From assembly GCA_963725275.1 (NCBI GenBank), contig CAVRXS010000005.1:806001-870000 (forward strand): a stretch of 64,000 nucleotides of DNA, read 5' to 3'. Made by a program: the position numbers and the translations under genes. This document shows, piece by piece, positions 36,117 to 45,123 of the stretch (position 1 is the stretch's first letter; the number at the start of each line of letters is the position of its first letter). The DNA comes from Bog-756 sp963725275 (GTDB lineage: Bacteria > Actinomycetota > Acidimicrobiia > Acidimicrobiales > RAAP-2). The notes under the pieces are model-generated. The model was not told the DNA's origin. It did no database searches and worked only from the letters and a program-made list of their open reading frames with translations.

Positions 36117-36135
36117 ATTTCGAATTACAATTCTA
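36117..36135 (+). promoter_or_regulatory. 19-bp promoter/operator element
   Basis: ATTTCGAATTACAATTCTA, 24 bases before the ATG at 36160, matches WWTCGAAW-N5-TTCTA in the same orientation to its gene as the copies at 26604, 39751 and 47044. Confidence 0.6.
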
Positions 36136-36159
36136 AGCACGCAGACAGAAGGGGTTGCC

Positions 36160-37443
36160 ATGGATGCGAACGAACTGATCATGATCAGCGTGGACGATCA
36201 TGTCGTCGAGCCACCGACGATGTTCGAAGGGCGGCTGCCGACCAAATGGCAGGACCAGGCGCCGCACATCGAGCGCCTTGCCAACGGAAGCGATGCGTGG
36301 CTGTTCAACGGAACGACGATTCCCAATATCGGCTTGAACGCGGTGGCCGGACGCCCGAAGGAGGAGTACGGCATCGAGCCGACATCATTCGAGGAGATGA
36401 GGCCCGGATGTTTCGACATCCATGAACGGATCAAGGACATGAATGCGGGCGGGGTGCTGGGCTCGATGAACTTTCCGTCGTTTCCCGGCTTCAGCGCGCG
36501 ACTCTTCGCCGCGTGCAAGGACAAGGACCTGGCCCTCTTCGTGCTCCGTGCCTACAACGACTGGCACATCGATGAGTGGTGTGGTTCCTATCCGGGGCGC
36601 TTCATCCCCATGGCACTCCCCGTTCTCTGGGATCCACAGCTCTGTGCCGACGAGGTTCGGAGGGTGGCGGCAAAAGGTTGCCATTCACTGACGTTCACCG
36701 AGAACCCAGCCACCCTTGGCTTTCCGAGCTTCCACAGCGACTCGTGGGACCCGTTATGGGCGGCGTTGTGCGACGAGCAGGTTGTGCTCTCCATCCATCT
36801 GGGCTCCTCGGGCGAGCTGGCCTTTACCGCGCCGGACGCGCCCATCGACGTCATGATCACCTTGCAGCCGATGAACATCTGCAGCGCAGCGTCCGATTTG
36901 CTTTGGTCACGGGTGCTGAAGTCGTTCCCGGATATCCGGATCGCCCTGTCCGAGGGAGGCACAGGATGGATTCCCTACTTTCTGGATCGGGTCGATCGTA
37001 CCTACGAGATGCACCGTGCATGGACGGGACAGGACTTCGGCGACAAGCTGCCAAGCGAAGTGTTTCGCCAGCATTTCCTGACCTGCTTCATCTCGGACCC
37101 GGTGGGGGTTCAGCTCCGTCACCAAATCGGAATCGACAATATCGCCTGGGAATGTGATTACCCTCATTCCGACTCGTCGTGGCCGAATGCGCCCGAAGAG
37201 CTGGCCCTGGTTGCAGCAGAGGTCCCCGACGACGAGTTGGAGAAGATCTCGTGGGTGAATGCCAGCCGTTGGTACTCGTTCGATCCGTTCGCCTTCCGCA
37301 CCCGCGAGCAGAGCACTGTGGCGGCACTCCGTGCTGAAGCCGCGGATCACGATGTCTCGATCCGGTCCTTCGACACTGGTCGGATCACTCGAACCGGAAA
37401 AGGTGTGGACCTGGCGACGATCGCCGGACGGGCGACGGCCTAG
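36160..37443 (+). CDS. Amidohydrolase-family metal-dependent hydrolase
   Basis: A 427-residue TIM-barrel protein with ISVDDHVVEP at strand 1, IHLGSSGE in the middle and WECDYPHSDSSWP near the end. It is a close paralogue of 24032 over the whole length. The ATG at 36160 follows AGAAGGGG; the frame extends upstream through the 19-bp promoter element and is not coding there. The C-terminal tail is longer than in other paralogues. It is convergent with the P450 at 37501. Confidence 0.89.
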   Translation: MDANELIMISVDDHVVEPPTMFEGRLPTKWQDQAPHIERLANGSDAWLFNGTTIPNIGLNAVAGRPKEEYGIEPTSFEEMRPGCFDIHERIKDMNAGGVLGSMNFPSFPGFSARLFAACKDKDLALFVLRAYNDWHIDEWCGSYPGRFIPMALPVLWDPQLCADEVRRVAAKGCHSLTFTENPATLGFPSFHSDSWDPLWAALCDEQVVLSIHLGSSGELAFTAPDAPIDVMITLQPMNICSAASDLLWSRVLKSFPDIRIALSEGGTGWIPYFLDRVDRTYEMHRAWTGQDFGDKLPSEVFRQHFLTCFISDPVGVQLRHQIGIDNIAWECDYPHSDSSWPNAPEELALVAAEVPDDELEKISWVNASRWYSFDPFAFRTREQSTVAALRAEAADHDVSIRSFDTGRITRTGKGVDLATIAGRATA

Positions 37444-37500
37444 CCAGGCCGACGCCCAGGCATCTGGCCCGAACCGGCTTCGTCGATCTCGGAGCCATCG

Positions 37501-38754
37501 CTACACGCAGATCGGCAATTCCTTATAGCCGCGGACGGTACTGGTATGGAGGGGCACGGCATCTTCCATGTCGACGCCCCATTCCCTGTACCGCTTGAAG
37601 GTCTCCTCCAGTGCAACCTTGCCCTCCATGCGGGCCAGGGCCGCCCCGAGGCAGAAATGAATCCCGTAGCCGAAGGAAACGTGCAGCCTGAACGTGCGGC
37701 GGATGTCAAAGCGGTCTGCGTCCGGGTAGACGCGCTCGTCGCGACCTGCGGAGCCGGTGAGCAGGAGTACCTTCGAGCCCTGTGGGATGACCAGTCCATG
37801 CACTTCGGCCTGGTCGTTCAGCCATCGGCCCTGCACGGGAGACGGGGACTCGTAGCGGAGAAGCTCCTCGACCGCGTTGGGGATGAGCGTCGGATCGTCG
37901 GCTAGATCGGCCTGTTGCTCGGGATGACTGGCCAACAGCAGTCCGGCCCAGCCGAGCAGTCGCGCCACTGTCTCGGTACCCGCGCTGATGATCAACAGAC
38001 CGAACGCCGCGCTCTCGTGGGGCAGGAGCCGCCGATGCTCGCCCGCCAGATCGACGATCTGAGCCTCCACGAGATCGGTGAGCATGTCGTCTCGAGGTCG
38101 TGAGCGTCTTTCGTCGAGCTGGTCCGAGAGATACCCGAACAGCCAGCCGCCGGCCTCAGCCGCCACATTGTTGATCATGCCGACCTCGGGTTCGATATGG
38201 AACATCTGGTCGATATGATGGCGAACCATGTCTCGATCGGAGGGTGGTACCCCGAGCAATGCTGCGATGACGTTGGCAGGAACCTGTGCACCGAAGTCCT
38301 GCACATAGTCGAAGCGCTGTCTTCCCCGCTGCGCATCGAGCAGGTTTGCGCAGATCGTGCGGATCTCGCGCTCTAGCTCTGCAACGCGCCTGGGCGTGAA
38401 TGCCTTTGAGACCAGGCGCCGAAGTACAGTGTGTTCGGGCGGGTCGAGGAAGATCATCAACCCATCGCGCTGGGCCTCTTCAGTCATGATCTCGAGAACT
38501 GTTCCGTGGGCGGAGCTGTACCTCGTGGGATCCCTGTGTGCCCTCTCGACGTCCTCGAACCGGCTGAGGGCCCAGAAGTCGTACTTCTCGTTGTAGTAGG
38601 CGGGCGCCTCGTCACGCATCCGGCGCCACAAGGGATGAGGGTCGTCCTTCAGCGATTCGTCAAATGGGTCCCAGGCCAGGTCGCTGGGTCCAGTCATCGG
38701 CACAGCTCCTCCACGTCCGTCTCGCCGGGCGTGCTCATTCGTGTCATCGGCCAC
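37501..38754 (-). CDS. Cytochrome P450
   Basis: A P450 of 417 residues with I-helix SAGTETVARLLGW, ExxR region EELLRYESPSP and heme loop FGYGIHFCLG (Cys near 368). It is a paralogue of the P450 at 3716. Two starts are plausible: ATG at 38754 with GGAGGGGGG eight bases before, and ATG at 38697 with GGAGGAG nine bases before. The first is 13 bases from the Rieske stop, so the genes are coupled. P450 and Rieske in one operon suggests two hydroxylations of one substrate. No ferredoxin or reductase is nearby. Confidence 0.93.
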   Translation of the reverse strand: MADDTNEHARRDGRGGAVPMTGPSDLAWDPFDESLKDDPHPLWRRMRDEAPAYYNEKYDFWALSRFEDVERAHRDPTRYSSAHGTVLEIMTEEAQRDGLMIFLDPPEHTVLRRLVSKAFTPRRVAELEREIRTICANLLDAQRGRQRFDYVQDFGAQVPANVIAALLGVPPSDRDMVRHHIDQMFHIEPEVGMINNVAAEAGGWLFGYLSDQLDERRSRPRDDMLTDLVEAQIVDLAGEHRRLLPHESAAFGLLIISAGTETVARLLGWAGLLLASHPEQQADLADDPTLIPNAVEELLRYESPSPVQGRWLNDQAEVHGLVIPQGSKVLLLTGSAGRDERVYPDADRFDIRRTFRLHVSFGYGIHFCLGAALARMEGKVALEETFKRYREWGVDMEDAVPLHTSTVRGYKELPICV

Positions 38755-38766
38755 CCCCCTCCGCTT

Positions 38767-39702
38767 CTAGAAGACGTAGAACTGTTTGAACCAGTTGCGG
38801 AATTGAGTGATCGGTTTTTCACTCGGAGCCAGGGCCGGATCCGGCCGGTATCGCTTGTTCTCCCAGATCGGGATGTCCTGTCCCACCTCGGCGGTGACCG
38901 AGTGAACGAACGCCTTGGCGATGTTGGCCAGGTGCCGGTCCTGGTCCGGGTTCTTGAGCGAGAACAGGAACGTGAGCTCCGAGGTCTCCTCATCGATCGG
39001 AGTGCTGCATCCGATGAGAGACGCTTCGATGAGCCCGCAGTAGCGGGTCACCGCCATGCCCGGACCCCGACCGAAGATATCAATTCTGGCGTCCACCGGG
39101 CCCTTCGATGATGGAAACTGCTGCGCGGTGAGAACGGTCCGGTCAAAACCACGGAATTCGATCTTCTCCACCGTGCCGACCTTGGGATGGTTGTGCACGA
39201 ACTGGAAATGAGCATGGTCGAACCCGTTCTCCCCCATCTCCTGGAGGGAGGTTCGGATGGTGAAGTCGAACATCTGGTAGGGACCGTACTCGGGGTCATC
39301 ATGCTCAGGAACGTCCATCAGCTCCCACAGAGGAGCGATCCCTGCGGGGTGATACCAGGCGAACACGATACCGGCGTGCTGGCGGGTCGGATAGGTCCGT
39401 AGCTTCGCCTTGCGATTGGGCCGGGCTGCGTATGGGATCTCGACGTTCTCGCCGTCCACATCAAATGCCCAGCCGTGGAACGGGCATCGGATACAGGACG
39501 CATCGACGGTGCCGCCCACACCGATATTGGCCCCGAGATGCGGACAGAACGCCTCGTGGCATGCGATCCTGCCCTCTCCGTCACGCCAAAGCACCAAATC
39601 GGTGCCGAACAGTTTGCGGCTCACGATCGTGCCTGCGGGAATTTCCTCGGGCATGGCCACCTTGAACCATCCGAACGGCATGGGAAACGGAAATCTGCTC
39701 AT
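38767..39702 (-). CDS. Rieske non-heme iron oxygenase, oxygenase component
   Basis: A 311-residue oxygenase with Rieske ligands C53, H55, C73 and H76 (CPHLG and CPFHGW) and iron site motif NGFDHAHFQFVH. The C-terminus SEKPITQFRNWFKQFY resembles the end of the Rieske protein at 7541 (RQWVKQFYSN), so the two are paralogues. I chose the ATG at 39702 after GGGAGACCG; the longer frame runs into the promoter. A 19-bp element lies 48 bases upstream. KshA-like hydroxylation of a polycyclic substrate is the best guess. Confidence 0.9.
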   Translation of the reverse strand: MSRFPFPMPFGWFKVAMPEEIPAGTIVSRKLFGTDLVLWRDGEGRIACHEAFCPHLGANIGVGGTVDASCIRCPFHGWAFDVDGENVEIPYAARPNRKAKLRTYPTRQHAGIVFAWYHPAGIAPLWELMDVPEHDDPEYGPYQMFDFTIRTSLQEMGENGFDHAHFQFVHNHPKVGTVEKIEFRGFDRTVLTAQQFPSSKGPVDARIDIFGRGPGMAVTRYCGLIEASLIGCSTPIDEETSELTFLFSLKNPDQDRHLANIAKAFVHSVTAEVGQDIPIWENKRYRPDPALAPSEKPITQFRNWFKQFYVF

Positions 39703-39750
39703 CGGTCTCCCGGCGCCTGTGTGCCGGTCGGAGCTTCCATGGGGCCATAC

Positions 39751-39769
39751 TAGAACGCCGTTTCGATCC
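39751..39769 (-). promoter_or_regulatory. 19-bp promoter/operator element
   Basis: In the Rieske gene direction it reads GGATCGAAACGGCGTTCTA followed by GTATGG, again giving a TAGTAT -10 candidate. It lies 48 bases before the Rieske ATG. Confidence 0.55.
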
Positions 39770-39890
39770 GTGAGGACTCCGGCAAGACGGCTGCAGGCCC
39801 CCACGCCCCCACCCGATACCGGGCGACCTGCATCGGCTGTGCCCGACAGGTCGAGCTTTCCGTCGGGAGGAGGGCCGGTGGGTCCGCCGG

Positions 39891-39907
39891 CTAGAATCGA
39901 CTTCTAG
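39891..39907. promoter_or_regulatory. Perfect palindrome CTAGAA-N5-TTCTAG, likely TetR operator
   Basis: CTAGAATCGACTTCTAG is a perfect six-base inverted repeat with a five-base spacer, about 100 bases before the TetR start at 40011. Its TTCTA arm is shared with the 19-bp elements, which links this TetR protein to that motif family. Confidence 0.6.
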
Positions 39908-40010
39908 TGCGAGACTTCCCTGCCGCAATCCGACCCCGTGGCTGCAACGGGTACGGTCGGACGCGATTCGTCCGGTTGAGGACCGCCGTGAACCGGGTGC
40001 AAGCTCGGTA

Positions 40011-40679
40011 ATGTCCAAGCCGGTATCGCCGCAGGTGCTGACGGCCAGTCAGCTGCACCGGCGCGAGCGGGTGATCGATGCGGCCTTGGCTCTGCTCGAG
40101 CGGCGCGACTACCAGCGGATCCAGGTCAAGGACATCGCCGAGGAGGCGGGCGTTGCGCTTGGAACGGTGTATCACTACTTCTCTTCCAAAGAGCATATTT
40201 TCGCGGAGGCGCTGGTCAAATGGGCGGCCACGCTCCGAACCAGCCTCACCCGCCGTCCTCTCGTTGGTGAATCGCCACAGTCCAAGCTCACCGAGGCGCT
40301 CCACCGTTCGGTCCGGGCCTTTCAACATCAGCCTCAACTGGCCCGGCTGGTGGCTTCGCTCGAGCTGTCAGCCGATGCCTTTGCCACCGAGATCCTCGAC
40401 CGGCTGGATATGACGACGACTGGTGTCTATCTGGAGCTGCTGGAGGGCATCGAATCCGGACGTGCCCGCACGATCGTCCGCACTGCTGATGCGGTCTTCG
40501 ACAGTTTGCTCCGCTCATGGTCCGCCGGGCGCCTGTCGATCGCCGACCTCTATGACTACCTGGCAGACGCAGTCGCTCTGCTGTTCGGATCGGAGTCACT
40601 CGGAGATGGTGCTCCAGTGTCAGTCAATTCGGTGCCGTCCACCCTCGAGGGCACCGGCAAACCACGCGTCCGGCAGTGA
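40011..40679 (+). CDS. TetR-family transcriptional regulator
   Basis: A 222-residue TetR regulator. The helix-turn-helix is IQVKDIAEEAGVALGTVYHYF; the C-terminal domain resembles that of KstR-like regulators (helical, with LARLVASLELSAD). It is divergent from the Rieske-P450 operon. The palindrome at 39891 and the 19-bp element at 39751 both lie in the shared promoter region, so it is the best candidate regulator of the five-gene 19-bp motif set. That link is inference. Confidence 0.87.
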   Translation: MSKPVSPQVLTASQLHRRERVIDAALALLERRDYQRIQVKDIAEEAGVALGTVYHYFSSKEHIFAEALVKWAATLRTSLTRRPLVGESPQSKLTEALHRSVRAFQHQPQLARLVASLELSADAFATEILDRLDMTTTGVYLELLEGIESGRARTIVRTADAVFDSLLRSWSAGRLSIADLYDYLADAVALLFGSESLGDGAPVSVNSVPSTLEGTGKPRVRQ

Positions 40680-40721
40680 CCCGGCTGTGAGTCGACCAGG
40701 TGAGACCTCCGAGCTCCAGCC

Positions 40722-41474
40722 TCAGTACGCGGCACTCGAGTCGAGCAGCGCGGCCAGCTCGGCAGGGGAGCTGCTGGCCACGTTGTGACCGGCGTCGATG
40801 TCGACGATCCTGGCCCCGCCCATGTTGGCGATCATGATCTCGACAAGCTCAGGCGTGATCACCTTGTCGTCGAGGCAGCGGACGTAGGTCCGCGGCAGAT
40901 GCTTCGGGAATCCGCCCCATGTGAACGACTCGAACAGCGGTCCCGGTGCCTCGATCCGTAGCCTCAGTCCGTCATCGACCAGCTCCAGATCGGTGTCGAT
41001 GGGTGGCTCCCCGGGCCGTAGCCCTCCGAGCGTTCGGCCGGCGGCCCGCTCCACCAAGGCGTCCCGACGCTCGATCGTCCTCTTCGTCAATTCGGGCCGC
41101 ATGAATTCCACCGGTGCCCGACCCTCGGCTGGCACATTGGCGGTTACGAATATCAGTCCGCGGGTCCGCTCACCCAGAAGCGCGGCAACTTCTGGAATGA
41201 CGAAGCCGGCTGACGAATGGCCGACGAGCACCACCTGGTCGAGACCAGCATCCTCGATCTGATCGCAGACCGCTCGCACCCAGTCGGCTCGGGTCACCTT
41301 GGCTAGATCAGCGGGTTTGTACCGTCGCCCGGGGAGGTCGACGGCCAGCGACCCGTGCGCGAGGTGCTCCCGAACCCCGTCCCACATGACGGACGTGGTC
41401 ATGTAGCCGTGGACCAGAACCAGCGTTGGGTGGCGTGTCGAGTCAGCGAGGAGCACCCGATCAACGCTTCTCAT
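40722..41474 (-). CDS. Alpha/beta-hydrolase
   Basis: A 250-residue alpha/beta-hydrolase with HGYMTTSVMW near the oxyanion hole, nucleophile elbow GHSSAG and catalytic His in DAGHNVAS. This spelling recalls methylesterase/hydroxynitrile-lyase-like members. The ATG lies inside the end of the ligase gene (14-base overlap), so the two are cotranscribed. It may hydrolyse an ester, lactone or CoA thioester related to the ligase substrate. Confidence 0.87.
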   Translation of the reverse strand: MRSVDRVLLADSTRHPTLVLVHGYMTTSVMWDGVREHLAHGSLAVDLPGRRYKPADLAKVTRADWVRAVCDQIEDAGLDQVVLVGHSSAGFVIPEVAALLGERTRGLIFVTANVPAEGRAPVEFMRPELTKRTIERRDALVERAAGRTLGGLRPGEPPIDTDLELVDDGLRLRIEAPGPLFESFTWGGFPKHLPRTYVRCLDDKVITPELVEIMIANMGGARIVDIDAGHNVASSSPAELAALLDSSAAY

Positions 41475-43113
41475 AGGTCATGCCGGCGGCTTCGGCGTCC
41501 CACGTGGTCGGGGTGACACCCTCATCGCGCAGCTCGCGCTTGAGGATCCGCCCCACCGGGCTTCGAGGAAGCTCGGCGCGGAATTCGATATAGCGTGGAA
41601 GCGCGAAGTAGGGCAGTCGTTCGGTGCACCATCGGAACAGATCCTCGGGTTCGACCACGGCGCCCTCTTTTGTCGTGGCGGTCACCTTCAGGTCGTCCTC
41701 GGTGAACCGGCTTGGCACTGCATGAACCGCCACGTCCGCCAGTCCGCCGTGGCTCATCAGCACCGCCTCCACCTCGAAGCTCGAGATGTTCTCACCCCTC
41801 CGCCGCAGATAGTCCGCCTTGCGGTCGACGAAGAAGAGGTATCCGTCGCTGTCGATACGACCAATATCACCGGTGTGGTACCACCAGTTCCTGCTGGCCT
41901 CGACCGTTACCTCGGGACGGCCCCAGTAGCCCTCGAACATGACGTGCGAGCGCTTGGGCCGCACGACCACCTCGCCCTCTGTCCCCCGGGGCACCTCTGC
42001 GTCATCGTCATCGAAGATTCGTACATCGAAGTACTCGTCGTTGACAACGCCTGCGGCGTTGGGTTTGTTCGATATCCCTGGAGGTTGCCAGGATACGAGG
42101 CTGGCTTCGGTGACGCCGTACGCACCGCTAAAGGTCTGAACACCGAAACGGCCTCGAATGACGTCGTCCACCTCTACGGGTAGCGGAGCAGCACCGATGA
42201 GGCGAAGTGTGCGATTTGCCTCGGGTTGACCGGAACGAGGCATCTCGGGTCGATCGACGTCGTGGGCGAGCAGGTAGGCCATGGTGCCCAGGGTTGAGGT
42301 GATGGTCGCCCCCACACGGTTCATCTCCGGCCAGAAATTCGAGACGGAGAACTTTCGGTAGATCGCGCCGCGGCCCCCGTACACCAGTGCCCCGGCCACC
42401 ACGGTGGTGAGGGCATTGAAGTGGTACAAGGGGAGGGGAGTCCAGACCACGTCTTCGGCAGTGCGACGCCAGCAGATCCCGATCTGGCGTGCCAGGGCCT
42501 CGTGGTAGTTGTGGGTCAGCATGCAGCCCTTCGACGGGCCCGTGGTGCCTCCGGTGTAGATGAACGTGGCCAGGTCCGATGGCCGGATGGTCGCATCCGG
42601 TTCTCGCTCCTCGATTCCGATCAGGTCAGCCCACTTGTGGACGGCGATCCGTCCCAGATCCCTACGTTCGTCGCCACCGTCCTCGCCTTCGTCGTCGACG
42701 ATGAGGACGTGGTCGAGATCGGGAAGGTCACCGGCAACGTCGACGAGGCGATGTGCCAGACTGCGAGCGGCCACTACGACCGTTGCTCCACAGTCGGCGA
42801 GCTGGTGGCGTAGATATGAGCCCTTGTACGCGGTGTTGATGGGAACGGCGATACGACCGCCAAGCACGACCCCGGCCCAGGCCTCGACCGCCTCGGACGA
42901 ATTCTCCAACAGTGTGGCGACTCGGTCGTGGTTTGCCGAACCGAACTCGTCCAGCGCGCTTGCCAGACGCCAGCCGCTCCGGACGATCTCTGATGCGCTC
43001 AGGGTGGTGCCATTGACATCCAGGTATTCGCCGTCGGGATCGTCGGCGAGGCGTTGGGCGAACAAGTCCGGAATTGTGGACCGCTCGCTGTTCTTCCAGA
43101 CCTGATCGACCAC
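41461..43113 (-). CDS. Acyl-CoA synthetase (AMP-forming)
   Basis: A 550-residue ANL ligase of the crotonobetaine/carnitine-CoA-ligase-like group. Motifs are FIYTGGTTGPSKGCM, SGAYGVTEAS, WWYHTGDIG, the hinge DRKADYLRRRGENIS and the C-terminal LPRSPVGRILK. I favour the GTG at 43113, about 60 bases after the AT-rich element at 43172; the frame stays open to 43251 through that element. It is coupled to the hydrolase at 40722 and divergent from nothing (the GntR gene upstream is also minus). Confidence 0.87.
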   Translation of the reverse strand: MVDQVWKNSERSTIPDLFAQRLADDPDGEYLDVNGTTLSASEIVRSGWRLASALDEFGSANHDRVATLLENSSEAVEAWAGVVLGGRIAVPINTAYKGSYLRHQLADCGATVVVAARSLAHRLVDVAGDLPDLDHVLIVDDEGEDGGDERRDLGRIAVHKWADLIGIEEREPDATIRPSDLATFIYTGGTTGPSKGCMLTHNYHEALARQIGICWRRTAEDVVWTPLPLYHFNALTTVVAGALVYGGRGAIYRKFSVSNFWPEMNRVGATITSTLGTMAYLLAHDVDRPEMPRSGQPEANRTLRLIGAAPLPVEVDDVIRGRFGVQTFSGAYGVTEASLVSWQPPGISNKPNAAGVVNDEYFDVRIFDDDDAEVPRGTEGEVVVRPKRSHVMFEGYWGRPEVTVEASRNWWYHTGDIGRIDSDGYLFFVDRKADYLRRRGENISSFEVEAVLMSHGGLADVAVHAVPSRFTEDDLKVTATTKEGAVVEPEDLFRWCTERLPYFALPRYIEFRAELPRSPVGRILKRELRDEGVTPTTWDAEAAGMTYEKR

Positions 43114-43171
43114 CTGTTCGGGTCCCTTCTGTCGGTTCCGCGATCGCCGCCCTCTCTGGCGATCCCTCAAG

Positions 43172-43187
43172 TTCATATAATGTACAG
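43172..43187 (-). promoter_or_regulatory. AT-rich promoter element
   Basis: TTCATATAATGTACAG, in the gene direction a TACATTATAT-like box, lies about 60 bases before the chosen ligase start and within the extended open frame. It argues against the upstream start at 43251. Confidence 0.4.
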
Positions 43188-43323
43188 TCGCTGTTGGCGA
43201 AGCTGAACGGCAGCGTTGGTGCACGAGGAAGCCACCCCTGAGCCGGAGCACGCGATCTCGATCCGGTGACTCGTTCCGTTCGCAACGACCGCGTCGGTCT
43301 CGGACGCGTCGTGGGCGGGGTAG

Positions 43324-44058
43324 TCAGGCCGGGATTACTGCCGAGCCGAACAGAGAACGCTCGTCGAAGAGCTGAGTCACCAGGTTACCCAGGCGCCTCA
43401 TCATCTTGACGCACTCGGCGGATGCTCTCTCCCCGTCGTTCTTCTGCATGGCCCGAACGATGGAAGCCAACCCTCGTCTCTCCACGTCCACCGCACCGGG
43501 GACCAATTCGAAGAAGTTACCTGGAACCAGGGCCGGCATGGCACGTAATGCCACCGTGATCCGAGGTGAGGCGGCAGCTCTCACGATCGAACTGTAGAAA
43601 TCGATGGACAGCTGTTGCAGTTGACTGGGGTCATCCGTATCGGCAAAGGCCTGTTGGATGCTGCTCAGTTGCCCCGGGAGATCCCCGTTTCCACGAGCGA
43701 GCGCTCGCGTAGCGGCAAACCCATAGATCAAACCGAGTAGGTCATAGTGATCGCGGATCGATTGCTCATCGAGCGCGTTGATGAATGCTCCCCGGTGCAT
43801 CTCGATGGTCACCCAGCCCTCGCGCTCCAAGGCGATGAGCGCCTCCCGGACGGGGATCCGGCTCACACCCAGTTCGTGCGCGATGGCGTCCTGCGGGACT
43901 CGCATCCCGGGGTGCAGCTCGCCCTCGAAAATCAGCGATCGGATGTGTAGCGCGATGTGCTCGGCACTGCTCGTGCGCACGAGTTTCTTCCCATGCCCGG
44001 CTGCCAGGGATTTCGAGGTCCGCCCGTTGGAGTTGGCAGAGGGATTGGCCACATGCAT
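43324..44058 (-). CDS. GntR-family (FadR/FCD type) transcriptional regulator
   Basis: A 244-residue regulator. The winged helix has LHPGMRVPQDAIAHELGVSRIPVREALIALEREGWV split by the recognition helix, followed by an FCD-type helical ligand domain. These proteins bind small acids or acyl-CoAs. A TATAAG box at 44061-44066 is only two bases from the ATG at 44058, so transcription probably starts within the first codons. A leaderless start at the GTG two codons later (44052) would fit the spacing. It is divergent from the hydratase at 44344. Confidence 0.87.
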   Translation of the reverse strand: MHVANPSANSNGRTSKSLAAGHGKKLVRTSSAEHIALHIRSLIFEGELHPGMRVPQDAIAHELGVSRIPVREALIALEREGWVTIEMHRGAFINALDEQSIRDHYDLLGLIYGFAATRALARGNGDLPGQLSSIQQAFADTDDPSQLQQLSIDFYSSIVRAAASPRITVALRAMPALVPGNFFELVPGAVDVERRGLASIVRAMQKNDGERASAECVKMMRRLGNLVTQLFDERSLFGSAVIPA

Positions 44059-44060
44059 AT

Positions 44061-44066
44061 CTTATA
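44061..44066 (-). promoter_or_regulatory. -10 box for the GntR gene, possible leaderless transcript
   Basis: TATAAG in the gene direction ends two bases from the annotated ATG and eight bases from a GTG at codon 3. No ribosome site fits in between. Confidence 0.4.
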
Positions 44067-44343
44067 GGATCCGGAGCGCAACTCGATTCTCTGACTGTTC
44101 GACGTTACGGGTGGGTCGCATGGTGCTCGTAGTCCCCGTGCTCTGGGCGCGTTGGTCACGGAGCGTCTCCGTACTGCTCCGAGCACCCGGCGACAGAGCC
44201 GCTCGGTTAGTGGCTAGCGCCCATCCCGATCCACAACACGGAACGATTGTCAGACCGTTGTACGCGGCGAGTCCGGCGTGAACCTGCGCTCGTCTGCTGC
44301 GACATTGTGCGAAGCGACCACCCCTCACAGAAGGTAGAAAGCC

Positions 44344-45123
44344 ATGACTGACAAGGTTCTTTTGGAGGTCAGCGGTCCCGTCGCCGTGATCACCAACAAC
44401 AATCCGGAGAAACGGAATGCGTTCGACGACGATATGGACGTGCGCCTGTTCGAGATCCTGGCCGAGCTCAAGGAGCGTCGGGACGTGAGAGCAGTCATTT
44501 GGCGGGGCGAAGGACAGGCGTGGTCTTCGGGCAGAGATGTTTCGGTCATCGGCACCAATGTCACCGGACTCACGCATCACGAACTGATGTCCCGTGGGCA
44601 TGAAGGCATTCTCCAGATCTTCGACCTCGACGTACCGATCATCGTGGCGCTACACGGGTGGGCGATCGGGGGATCGTTCCAGCGTGCACTTCTGTGTGAC
44701 ATCCGAATTGCCGCAGAAGGATCGAGACTCATGCTTCCCGAGGTCGGCTATGGCGTCATCCCTGACACTGGTGGAGTGGGGCGGCTCTACCAGATCTGCG
44801 GTTCCGGAGTGGTGAGTGATCTTGTCCTCACCGGACGTCCCATGAGCGCCGAGGAGGCATTTGCCCACGGAATCATTTCGAGGGTCGTCGCTCCTGAGGA
44901 ACTCGACGAAACGGCATTGGAGATGGCGAACAAGATCGCGGCCGCACCGGCGGTGACTGTGAAAATGGCACGCCGAGTGCTCCAGAACTTGAGCCAGTCG
45001 CAGATTCGGTCTTCGATGGACGACGAATTGATCTATCAGACGTTCGTCAACAAGTCGGTTGACATAGCAGAGAAGAAGGCGGCGGCAGCTGAAGGTCGCA
45101 CACCGCACTACAGAGGGAGTTGA
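44344..45123 (+). CDS. Enoyl-CoA hydratase
   Basis: A 259-residue crotonase-fold protein with PEKRNAFDD, WSSGRDVSV, oxyanion segment HGWAIGGSFQRALLCD and loop LPEVGYGVIPDTGGVGRL. Both acidic positions (the Glu of LPEV and the Asp of PDTG) are present. The ATG follows AGAAGGTAGAAAGCC. Its stop overlaps the TTG start of the reductase-like SDR at 45120, so the two act together. It is divergent from the GntR regulator, which probably controls it. Confidence 0.9.
   Translation: MTDKVLLEVSGPVAVITNNNPEKRNAFDDDMDVRLFEILAELKERRDVRAVIWRGEGQAWSSGRDVSVIGTNVTGLTHHELMSRGHEGILQIFDLDVPIIVALHGWAIGGSFQRALLCDIRIAAEGSRLMLPEVGYGVIPDTGGVGRLYQICGSGVVSDLVLTGRPMSAEEAFAHGIISRVVAPEELDETALEMANKIAAAPAVTVKMARRVLQNLSQSQIRSSMDDELIYQTFVNKSVDIAEKKAAAAEGRTPHYRGS

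Larger units (their letters stand above)
39703..40010. other. Divergent regulatory region between Rieske and TetR genes
   Basis: 308 bases holding two related elements: the 19-bp element at 39751 next to the Rieske gene and a perfect palindrome at 39891 next to the TetR gene. No gene seen. Confidence 0.5.
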
